The notes under the pieces are model-generated. The model saw only the letters and a list, made by a program, of their open reading frames with translations. It was not told the origin of the DNA and made no database searches. 64,000 nucleotides of DNA from assembly GCA_002389645.1 (NCBI GenBank), contig DGQE01000035.1, positions 62,001-126,000 on the forward strand. The letters run 5' to 3'. The DNA is from Flavobacteriales bacterium UBA4422. Its GTDB lineage: Bacteria > Bacteroidota > Bacteroidia > Flavobacteriales_G > Salibacteraceae. Positions 52,281 to 59,844 of this stretch are shown piece after piece. Every line of letters starts with the position of its first letter. Position 1 is the first letter of the stretch. The translations under genes and the position numbers were made by a program.

Positions 52281-53327
52281 ATGAAAATCGAAAACCCCAA
52301 ACAAGTCGCAGTTTTTATTGCGGTTACCCTCACTGCATTGGGGATTATCACCTTATTAATTGTTCAATTCCTTACAGAACACTCATTTACTGTTTGGATG
52401 TGGGCGCTCTATACTTCAATCACTGGTGCAAGCACCTATTTTGTGGCATGGTGGTCGGTGGAGAATTTTTTACACGACAAGATCAGATTGTTATTTCGAT
52501 CCATTCATTCTACCGATACCATGGACGATAGGCTGAAAGAGGCAGCTCGATCTAAAGACATTCTTGGAGATGTGCAAAAAGACGTGGAAGAATGGGCAAG
52601 CGTCAAACAAAGTGAAATCCAAACCTTGAAAGAACAAGCCCGTTTCAGAAGAGATTTTATCGGCAATCTGGCCCATGAATTGAAAACTCCCATTTTCAAT
52701 ATTCAGGGATATTTGTTGACGCTGCTCGAGGGAGGGTTGGAAGACCCAAAGATCAACTATGACTATTTGGGCAGAGCCGACAAGAACTTAGAACGACTTA
52801 CAGCTTTGGTTGAAGATCTAGATAGTATTTCTCAATTGGAGGCCGGTCGAGAGGTGCTGAAAATAGAGAAGTTCAACATGATTGAGCTGGTAGAAGAGTT
52901 GTTTAAATTATTTGAACTGAGGGCAAGTGAAAAGAGTATCGACTTGCGTTTCAATAAAAAATACGACAAACCAATTTGGGTGAAGGCCGACAAAAGCAAG
53001 ATCTTGCAGGTATTGACTAATCTACTTACCAATGCAATTAACTATGGCAAAGAAGAAGGTTTTTGCGAAGTCAGATTTTTCGACATGTCACAAAATATTT
53101 TGATTGAGGTTGCGGATGATGGAATAGGAGTGAGCCCTGATCATGTTCCGCGCTTATTCGAACGCTTTTATCGTGTAGACAAAAGTCGATCTCGCCACGA
53201 AGGCGGTACAGGCCTTGGATTAGCCATATGCAAGCACATCATAGAGTCTCACGGGCAAACCATAAGCGCAAGAAGTGTTGTTGAAAAAGGGACAACATTC
53301 TCCTTTACGCTAGAAAAGTCGAAATAA
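52281..53327 (+). CDS. PhoR-like sensor histidine kinase
   Basis: 348 aa. Two membrane helices ('QVAVFIAVTLTALGIITLLI' and 'TVWMWALYTSITGASTYFVA') with a very short loop between them, then a HAMP-like linker, HisKA with H132 in 'GNLAHELKTPIF', N box 'NLLTNAINYGKE', G1 'VADDGIGV', F box 'FERFYRVDKSRS' and G2 'GGTGLGLAICKHI'. The absence of a periplasmic sensor domain fits PhoR-type kinases, which detect phosphate state through transporter proteins. The ATG at 52281 was chosen over a TTG at 52263. It is co-transcribed with the response regulator and followed after 8 bases by the GSCFA gene. Confidence 0.92.
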   Translation: MKIENPKQVAVFIAVTLTALGIITLLIVQFLTEHSFTVWMWALYTSITGASTYFVAWWSVENFLHDKIRLLFRSIHSTDTMDDRLKEAARSKDILGDVQKDVEEWASVKQSEIQTLKEQARFRRDFIGNLAHELKTPIFNIQGYLLTLLEGGLEDPKINYDYLGRADKNLERLTALVEDLDSISQLEAGREVLKIEKFNMIELVEELFKLFELRASEKSIDLRFNKKYDKPIWVKADKSKILQVLTNLLTNAINYGKEEGFCEVRFFDMSQNILIEVADDGIGVSPDHVPRLFERFYRVDKSRSRHEGGTGLGLAICKHIIESHGQTISARSVVEKGTTFSFTLEKSK

Positions 53328-53335
53328 CCAGAAGT

Positions 53336-54322
53336 ATGGAGCAATTTCGCACAGAGGTGGAAGCGCCTGAATTTTCTTTTGATATTAATCATCGATCGGT
53401 GGTCACTATGTTGGGATCATGCTTTGCAGAAAATATGGGTGATTTGATGTCGGGTGTAAAGGTCAATACATTGGCTAATCCCTTTGGCATTCTCTTTAAT
53501 CCGTTTTCTATCATGAATTCTTTGGAGCGGATGTTGAACAACAGACCTTATGAGGAAGGCGATTTATTACAAGTTGGTGACCATTGGGTAAGTCTTGATC
53601 ATCATGGTAAGTTTAACAATCAAGACAAGAGCACAGCGCTCGCATCAATCAATGCAAGTTTGTTGAGGGGCAGAAATCAGCTTTTAAGCTCTGATGTGGT
53701 TTTTATTACACTTGGCTCATCCTGGGTTTATGAGCACTTACAGCAAGAGCGGGTGGTGGCTAATTGCCATAAAATCCCCAATAAAGAATTTAATAAGAGA
53801 ATTCTTACCCAGCAGGAAGTGCATCTGATTCTGCGTCATGTTCCAGAGCTTTTCCGTGCTAAAAAGCTCAAAGCAAAGATTGTATTTACAGTTAGCCCTG
53901 TGCGTCATTGGAAAGATGGTGCAACGGAGAATCAAAGGAGTAAATCACAGCTGTTAAGCGCTGTGCATTCAGTGGTAGATGAGTTTGATAATTGCCATTA
54001 CTTCCCATCGTACGAGTATATGATGGATGACCTTCGCGATTATCGGTTTTATGCCACCGACATGCTTCACCCAAGTCCACAGGCAATCGATTATGTATGG
54101 CAGAAATTTCAAACGAGCTTTTTCTCTGATGAAACACGCCTAATTTGCAAAGAAATCTCTGCTGTCATTCAAGCAGCATCGCACAGACCTTTGGATCCTG
54201 AAAGTAATTCGTTCCAGCGGTTTTTAAAGAAGCAATTGGAGATTATTGACCAATTGGAAAAGAGCTATCCTCAGCTCAGCTTATCAGAGGAAAGAAAATC
54301 CTTTCAAGGTTATCAGCTTTAA
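53336..54322 (+). CDS. GSCFA domain protein
   Basis: 328 aa. It carries the family name motif 'MLGSCFAENMG' (G27-A31) and later 'VFITLGSSWVYEH', 'VFTVSPVRHWKDG' and 'YRFYATDMLHPSPQAIDYVW', the pattern of SGNH-like hydrolases with a catalytic Ser and a C-terminal DxLHP dyad. It is probably a soluble cytoplasmic esterase-type enzyme; the substrate is unknown. It begins 8 bases after the PhoR-like gene and may be in the same transcript. Its stop overlaps that of the convergent glycosyltransferase (TTAA, 54319-54322). Confidence 0.85.
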   Translation: MEQFRTEVEAPEFSFDINHRSVVTMLGSCFAENMGDLMSGVKVNTLANPFGILFNPFSIMNSLERMLNNRPYEEGDLLQVGDHWVSLDHHGKFNNQDKSTALASINASLLRGRNQLLSSDVVFITLGSSWVYEHLQQERVVANCHKIPNKEFNKRILTQQEVHLILRHVPELFRAKKLKAKIVFTVSPVRHWKDGATENQRSKSQLLSAVHSVVDEFDNCHYFPSYEYMMDDLRDYRFYATDMLHPSPQAIDYVWQKFQTSFFSDETRLICKEISAVIQAASHRPLDPESNSFQRFLKKQLEIIDQLEKSYPQLSLSEERKSFQGYQL

Positions 54323-55239
54323 GCACTGTGTAAACGCATCAAATACTCTTGCTCTGTTTGTCCCGGAGTGGCTATGAACTCAGCCTGAACTCCTAACATA
54401 TGAAAATCCATTATAGTAGAGTAGCCGCTTCTTGCAATCACTTGAGAAGCTGATGCTAAAGCTTTGATCAGTTCATTATCATTCATGTGATTAACAATAG
54501 TGATGTTGTTGATTTTTTGCTTGTTGACTTGGTCAGGCTTTCCTGATAGAATAAGTACTTCTTGGGATGAGCTTTTGAAGCGTTCTATTATTTGGTTTTC
54601 AAAAAGTGTGCGCTGCGGCTCAGGCCCACTCACTAGAGCTACAACCTTGTTTGATACTTCACGAATGATTGGTTTTTCGAACCGACTCAAAGGTCCGATG
54701 TATTTGTACTTCACAGGCATTTTTTTGGCATGCGACAGTTCGCCAGCCAAACTTGGGTTTTCACGATAGTCTGGGATCCACACTTCATCAAAATGATTCA
54801 TCACCCATCGATTGAGTGAGTTGATGAACCCTTGAAAAAGCGGACTTTTAATTTCAATTTGATGCGTAATACAAATGCTTTGCGCTCTTTTATTCCAAAG
54901 GCCAAACCTTGAATCGGAAATGATTACATCGATATTTTCCTTTTGAATGAGGGATTTTAAATGCTGATGCTCTCGCCAGATGCTCCAGATTAATGATGGT
55001 CCTTTCAAGAAGAAGTGGCGGACCATGTTACCATCTTTTGGATAGGTGATCTGCATAAAAGGAATGTCAACGAATCTGCAGGAATCGAAACGATCAGCCA
55101 ATAGAGCCTTTGGTCCACCGTTGGCAGCTATGATGACGTGGTTCCCTAGTTCTATTTGTTGCTTAATAATTGGGATGCAGCGCGCAGCATGACCCAACCC
55201 CCAATGCAAGGGAGCGACTAAAACAGTTTTGTTTGCCAT
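54319..55239 (-). CDS. MurG/GT28-like glycosyltransferase
   Basis: 306 aa with a GT-B fold. The donor-side signature is 'VALVSGPEPQRT' and the sugar-nucleotide loop 'NHMNDNELIKALASASQVIA', then 'RSGYSTIMDFHMLGVQAEFI' and 'ATPGQTEQEYLMRLHSA' at the end. The N-terminal part starts with 'VLVAPLHWGLGHAARCIPII', an LHWGLGHAAR signature that recurs in this group in Bacteroidota. The function is probably hexose transfer to a lipid or polysaccharide precursor, and the acceptor is unknown. It is a single gene, 26 bases from the metalloprotease gene, on the same strand. Confidence 0.85.
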   Translation of the reverse strand: MANKTVLVAPLHWGLGHAARCIPIIKQQIELGNHVIIAANGGPKALLADRFDSCRFVDIPFMQITYPKDGNMVRHFFLKGPSLIWSIWREHQHLKSLIQKENIDVIISDSRFGLWNKRAQSICITHQIEIKSPLFQGFINSLNRWVMNHFDEVWIPDYRENPSLAGELSHAKKMPVKYKYIGPLSRFEKPIIREVSNKVVALVSGPEPQRTLFENQIIERFKSSSQEVLILSGKPDQVNKQKINNITIVNHMNDNELIKALASASQVIARSGYSTIMDFHMLGVQAEFIATPGQTEQEYLMRLHSA

Positions 55240-55264
55240 TCGACCTCAAAGAAAGCGAAAGGCT

Positions 55265-57706
55265 TTAATCTAGCGCCTGAAATGGCACGGTCACTGATCC
55301 TTTATCTGTCTGAACACTCATAAAGTACAAACCAGAAGGCAATTCGCTAATGTCTAATCCATCAGAATTTCTTTCTATAGAGAAAGACTTCACGAGCTGA
55401 CTATAACTATTATAAATTTTGGCTTGAGAAGCAGCGGTGCTATTATCCATTTGCAAGAATAATGTGCCCGATGCAGGATTGGGATATACTTTGATGTTCA
55501 GACCATTTACTTCGTCAACTCCAACACCAGAATACGTCACTTCGTTGCTATATGCAGAGTTGCCTGCTCCATTTGAAGCGTATACGCGATAAAAATATGG
55601 CGTTCCGTTCATTGAAACGGTTGAATCAGAAAAGCTAGTTGTGTTGCCAGGAAGTGTTGCGATTGATACAAAGTTGCCACTGCTGTTATCAGAACGCTCT
55701 ACATGCCAATTCGCTTCATTTGGTATGTCATCATTCCAGTCTAAATCGAGTTTACTATTGGCGAAGTCAGGTGTTAAGTTCAGTACAATTTCAGCTCCTT
55801 CGATCAGTGTTGGGGCGATCAGTGAAAAAGCCCCTGGGTTTAAATTGAAAAACACATTATCTGCTGCTTCAACTCTGATTCTTCTTCCCGCACCGTTTTG
55901 ATTGGGTATTTGAACCGTATAACTACCATTATTTGGAACCCCCTCAGCTAATGTGTCTGATATGAACAATCCGCTGCTAACGCATAAATAAATATTGACG
56001 GATTGGCAATTGATGGGCATTTGATCTGTTTGCGCCACATCCCATGTTACAGTATAATATATGCCCGCTTCAATTTGTTCGTTAGTTTCAGGGGAAGTAA
56101 CAACAAAAGGACCTTTACTACCATCTACCTCCATAGCAACCTCGTCAAAATTTACGCCACCGCCAGCACTATTATTATCTCTTGCGGTTAGTCGGAAATT
56201 AAGGTCTCTAGAATAGGTCGCGTATGTTTCGCCAATTGTGGTTGTATTAGCAATAACGCTGATGAGTCGAGGGCATGTCCTTTCTCCGTTTCCAACTACA
56301 GGGTCCCAAGATCTAAAAATTGGTGCGTTTCCTGATGGATTGCTTGGATCTCCAGAAGGACCCAAGTCCATTTCTTCCCAGCAATAGGTAATATTATCGC
56401 CATCGACATCCGTGGCGCTTCCTCTCAATACGAATGGCGTTTCTTTTGGAAGAGTATAAAACTCTTCAGTCACAGTAACCTCCGGGGGCGTATTGCCAGT
56501 ATTGGTAGTAGTTGCACAACTGTTTCCATTGCCAAATTGACTAAAAGCTACTACTTCATTGTATGAACCCGCGTGAAAATAATCGTCTGAATTATTCTGA
56601 AGGTTGGGTGCGCAAATACCAGCATAACCCATTATAGTTGATGCACTTCCTGGCTCATAGGCAGCGCTCTGCACTCTATTGCAGTTGTTGTTTTGAGTAT
56701 GGTTCGCCCCAAACTGGTGGCCCATTTCGTGCGCTACATAGTCAATATCAAAAGGGTCTCCAGTTGGCGAACCACCGCCAGTCACTCCTCTTGCCTTGCC
56801 TCCTCCGCATACAGAGCCAAGCTGTGCAATGCCTCCTCCACCAGTGCTAAATACATGGCCGATATCGTAATTCGCTGCCCCGATGATGTTATTTACGGTG
56901 GTCTGATTTTGATTCAACATAGCGCCTCCACTATTATTGGTGTATGGGTCAGTATTTCCATTAAGAAATATTAATTGATCATTGTTTCCAATGATTTCCA
57001 TGGTAATGGAGAAGTCTTTTTCATAAACACCGTTTACTCTGTTCATGCTCACGACCATAGCACTTAAAACTCCTGGAATTGTTCCACCATGAAACTGAGA
57101 ATATTCTCCAGTACAAGCCAAGGCAAGGCGGTAAGTTCTCAATTGCTCTCCTGTTCGTTCACTCATCTCCTTTAGATGAGGAATGATTTCTTTCATCTCG
57201 GTATACTCATCTTCTACTAAGCACTCATGTCCTTTAGAATGGGAATAAAACGCCATATAATCTTTGCGATTGTATGAGTGGTATGTACCTTGTTGAGAGC
57301 TGATGGGATCAATGTAGATAGTGCCTTCAGAAGTAAATAGTATTCCATGAAAGCCTTTCTCTGTAAAACTCAATCGACCAAAGAAGTTCTTCCCTTGAGC
57401 CTTGTAGGTTTTGATTTCTGGATACCTTTCAGAAAGCTCGGGAGCCATTATCGGACTTTCAACAACGCTCACGGTCTTTAATGATCCGTCAGGAAATGGG
57501 ATTGAAATGTCGATTGCTTTTGCTTTGGAAGTAACGCTTTCCAAAGGGGCGCTTGCTAGAACGGTGCGATAAGACGCTTCATCCAAGTTAAAAACGAACG
57601 ATTCGTATCCTGTTTTAATCTCTTGGTTGGCTACCATCATAGGTGTTTGAGCAAATGAGCCTAATGTTGCAATCAGCGCAAGCGCTAGCGTATAAAATTG
57701 TTTCAT
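55265..57706 (-). CDS. Secreted reprolysin-type zinc metalloprotease with T9SS domain
   Basis: 813 aa. Signal peptide (MKQFYTLALALIATLGSFAQ), a propeptide of about 180 residues ('ELSERYPEIKTYKAQG'), and a catalytic domain with the zinc motif HExxHxxGxxH as 'VAHEMGHQFGANH' (H326, E327, H330, H336) followed by a Met-turn-like 'SASTIMGYAGIC'. After it come an Ig-like domain, a fibronectin-like segment ('ISVIANTTTIGETYATYSRD' and later 'NWHVERSDNSSGNFVSIATL') and a type A sorting domain ('LNIKVYPNPASGTLFLQMDN'). It should be secreted by the T9SS and digest proteins outside the cell. The lipoprotein gene just upstream, 6 bases away, encodes a protein similar to this propeptide. Confidence 0.93.
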   Translation of the reverse strand: MKQFYTLALALIATLGSFAQTPMMVANQEIKTGYESFVFNLDEASYRTVLASAPLESVTSKAKAIDISIPFPDGSLKTVSVVESPIMAPELSERYPEIKTYKAQGKNFFGRLSFTEKGFHGILFTSEGTIYIDPISSQQGTYHSYNRKDYMAFYSHSKGHECLVEDEYTEMKEIIPHLKEMSERTGEQLRTYRLALACTGEYSQFHGGTIPGVLSAMVVSMNRVNGVYEKDFSITMEIIGNNDQLIFLNGNTDPYTNNSGGAMLNQNQTTVNNIIGAANYDIGHVFSTGGGGIAQLGSVCGGGKARGVTGGGSPTGDPFDIDYVAHEMGHQFGANHTQNNNCNRVQSAAYEPGSASTIMGYAGICAPNLQNNSDDYFHAGSYNEVVAFSQFGNGNSCATTTNTGNTPPEVTVTEEFYTLPKETPFVLRGSATDVDGDNITYCWEEMDLGPSGDPSNPSGNAPIFRSWDPVVGNGERTCPRLISVIANTTTIGETYATYSRDLNFRLTARDNNSAGGGVNFDEVAMEVDGSKGPFVVTSPETNEQIEAGIYYTVTWDVAQTDQMPINCQSVNIYLCVSSGLFISDTLAEGVPNNGSYTVQIPNQNGAGRRIRVEAADNVFFNLNPGAFSLIAPTLIEGAEIVLNLTPDFANSKLDLDWNDDIPNEANWHVERSDNSSGNFVSIATLPGNTTSFSDSTVSMNGTPYFYRVYASNGAGNSAYSNEVTYSGVGVDEVNGLNIKVYPNPASGTLFLQMDNSTAASQAKIYNSYSQLVKSFSIERNSDGLDISELPSGLYFMSVQTDKGSVTVPFQALD

Positions 57707-57712
57707 AAATGT

Positions 57713-58288
57713 TTAGTCAAATGATTCGTCTCTTGTAGGCTTTGGCAATGCGTCTTCATTATAGAGCGCATAAAATGTTTTGTTTCCCTTCAATAAAGGA
57801 GAAAGAAGCTGTTTTGTTTGTTCACCTTTAATTTCAGCAAATAACCCCTCTGCATTAGCATCTAAGCGGATGGTTAATTTCCCATCTACCGACTTGCCTT
57901 TATAGGATTTGATCTCAGGATATTTTTCGGCCAACTCTTCATTCATGGTATTAGAGTTTTCGAGAAGGAACGTTTTAAAACCTTGTTGAGTGGGTAGCTC
58001 TAATTCTGCAGAACTGGAGCGAAGAGAGGAAAGAAGAGAAGTGTACTCGCAATAATAAAGCTCAAAAGAACTAGGTGAAATCCGTTTTTCAAGGTCAGGA
58101 AGGTCGGCTTCGTCATATTTCTGCCAAAGTTCGCTTTCTGTTATTTCTATTGCGTGCTCCTGAGGGACATCATTGTTTTCTTGAACCTTAGGTATAGGTT
58201 CGGCCGTCAGTTGCACGGCAGGCTTTTTTTTGGAAGATGAACAACCCGCTATGGCGATCATCAGAAGGCTAAATAAAAATACTCTCAT
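57713..58288 (-). CDS. Lipoprotein resembling the metalloprotease propeptide
   Basis: 191 aa. The lipoprotein signal ends at 'IAGC' (Cys 16), followed by 'SSSKKKPAVQLTAEP'. Residues of about 70-185 align by eye with propeptide residues 35-150 of the next gene: 'NEELAEKYPEIKSYKGKS' against 'APELSERYPEIKTYKAQG', with a shared Phe/Leu pattern before it and 'GKLTIRLDANAEGLFAEI' against 'GRLSFTEKGFHGILFTSE' after it. No catalytic residues are seen. The gene ends 6 bases before the protease start, so both are in one operon. I infer a membrane-tethered chaperone or inhibitor of that protease; it could also be a remnant of a second protease. Confidence 0.8.
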   Translation of the reverse strand: MRVFLFSLLMIAIAGCSSSKKKPAVQLTAEPIPKVQENNDVPQEHAIEITESELWQKYDEADLPDLEKRISPSSFELYYCEYTSLLSSLRSSSAELELPTQQGFKTFLLENSNTMNEELAEKYPEIKSYKGKSVDGKLTIRLDANAEGLFAEIKGEQTKQLLSPLLKGNKTFYALYNEDALPKPTRDESFD

Positions 58289-58436
58289 GTTCAGTTAGGT
58301 GATGGTAAATATATGGTTCGCTACCTAAATGATTTTGGATCGAATGAAAATTTGTTCGATTAGATGGGAATCCTGAACTTAAACGTAGAGAAATTAGCCC
58401 TTCGGAATGGGCAAAGATTCTGACCATATTTGCTGA

Positions 58437-59135
58437 ATGAAAAATGCAATTATTACAGGCTCAACCAAAGGAATGGGCAGAAGTATAGCTGAAAAGCTTT
58501 CTGTGGATGGTTACAGGATTTGGATTTCAGCTAGAAATCAGAAAGATCTGGAGGTTGCCAAGAATGAAATTGAAGCAAAAACAGACAATGAAGTGATGAT
58601 TCACGCGATTGATTTTTCAAATCAAGAGCAAATCGAGCGCTATGCGGATGAGATTTTAAATACAGGCCAAACGATCGATGTGTTGGTCAATAACGTTGGT
58701 GTTTATATTCCCGATAACCTGAAAGATGATGAGTTGAAGTTAGACATGCAGATGGATGTTAATTTTTATGCGCCTTACTATTTGACACAGAAGTTGCTGA
58801 AGCAGTTTGAAGAGCAGAAGACGGGAAGTATTTTCAATATTTGCTCAGTGGTCAATCGCAAGCCCCGTGTTGATGGAGCGAGCTACACCATTTCGAAATT
58901 TGCTTTTTGGGGCTATCACAAATTGTTACACCAAACATTGTTACCGCTTGGAGTAAAGGTGACCGGTTTCTTCCCTTCGTCCATCAACACATCGAGTTGG
59001 GATGGAATGGACGTTCCGAAAGATGAGTTCGTTCAACCAGAAGATGTCGCTGACATGATATCTACAATTTTAAATATGAAGCGAGGCACTGTGCCTTCAG
59101 AGATTGACTTAGTGGCCATTAATCCTGATTTTTAA
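58437..59135 (+). CDS. Short-chain dehydrogenase/reductase
   Basis: 232 aa. The cofactor motif TGxxxGxG is 'TGSTKGMGRSIA' (G8, G12, G14), 'NNVGVYIP' is the NNAG equivalent, the catalytic Ser lies in 'NICSVVNRKPR' and the YxxxK pair in 'YTISKFAFWGYHKLL'. Such enzymes use NAD(P)H to reduce or oxidise alcohols and ketones; the substrate cannot be told. It ends one base before trmB, so the two are co-transcribed. Confidence 0.9.
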   Translation: MKNAIITGSTKGMGRSIAEKLSVDGYRIWISARNQKDLEVAKNEIEAKTDNEVMIHAIDFSNQEQIERYADEILNTGQTIDVLVNNVGVYIPDNLKDDELKLDMQMDVNFYAPYYLTQKLLKQFEEQKTGSIFNICSVVNRKPRVDGASYTISKFAFWGYHKLLHQTLLPLGVKVTGFFPSSINTSSWDGMDVPKDEFVQPEDVADMISTILNMKRGTVPSEIDLVAINPDF

Positions 59136-59136
59136 T

Positions 59137-59844
59137 ATGGGAAAGAACAAGTTGATGAAGTTCGCCAAAGTGAAAGAAATGGCGCATGTTCTCGAGCCAG
59201 CATTTAAAGAGATATTGCGTCAAGACTATCGCTTGAAGGGCAAGTGGCGAGAAGAGTTTGGGAATGATAATCCGATTGTATTAGAGTTGGCGTGTGGCAA
59301 AGGAGAGTATTCTGTGGGCATGGGAGAAATTTACCCTGACCGGAACTTCATAGGAATCGACATAAAAGGCGCGCGCATTTTTGCAGGAGCTACTAAAGCA
59401 GAAGAAAAAGGCATGACCAACGTTCGGTTCCTTCGCACTAAAATTGACATGATTGCCTCCTTTTTTGCGGAGAATGAGGTAGATGAAATATGGATTTTGT
59501 TTGCTGACCCTCAGATGGAGAAGCCGCGAAAACGCCTTACCAGTATGTTGTTTTTAGATAGGTATAAGCACATCTTAAAACCTCGTGGGACATTGAATTT
59601 GAAGTCGGACAGCACGGAATTGTATGAATACACCAAAAACGAGTCTATTCCTGAATTTAATGCAGAGAGAGCGGGCTATAACTTCGAAAAAGTGTTTGAC
59701 ACTGATTGTCTGTATGAAGAAGGCATCAATAAACTCGAGGAAACCATGCAAAAGGTTATGAATATTCGCACTTATTATGAGCAAATGTGGCTAGAGCAAG
59801 GAAAATCGATAAAATATTTGTGTTACAACTTTAAAAAGGCCTAG
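59137..59844 (+). CDS. trmB: tRNA (guanine-N7-)-methyltransferase
   Basis: 235 aa. It makes m7G46 in tRNA with SAM. Signatures: 'LELACGKGEYSVGMGEIYPD' (SAM loop), 'FIGIDIKGARI', 'WILFADPQMEKPRKR' and 'LKSDSTELYEYTKNE', with a C-terminal 'MWLEQGKSIKYLCYNF'. Length is normal. It is coupled to the upstream SDR gene and its stop shares CTAG with the stop of the convergent DUF5916 gene. Confidence 0.95.
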   Translation: MGKNKLMKFAKVKEMAHVLEPAFKEILRQDYRLKGKWREEFGNDNPIVLELACGKGEYSVGMGEIYPDRNFIGIDIKGARIFAGATKAEEKGMTNVRFLRTKIDMIASFFAENEVDEIWILFADPQMEKPRKRLTSMLFLDRYKHILKPRGTLNLKSDSTELYEYTKNESIPEFNAERAGYNFEKVFDTDCLYEEGINKLEETMQKVMNIRTYYEQMWLEQGKSIKYLCYNFKKA

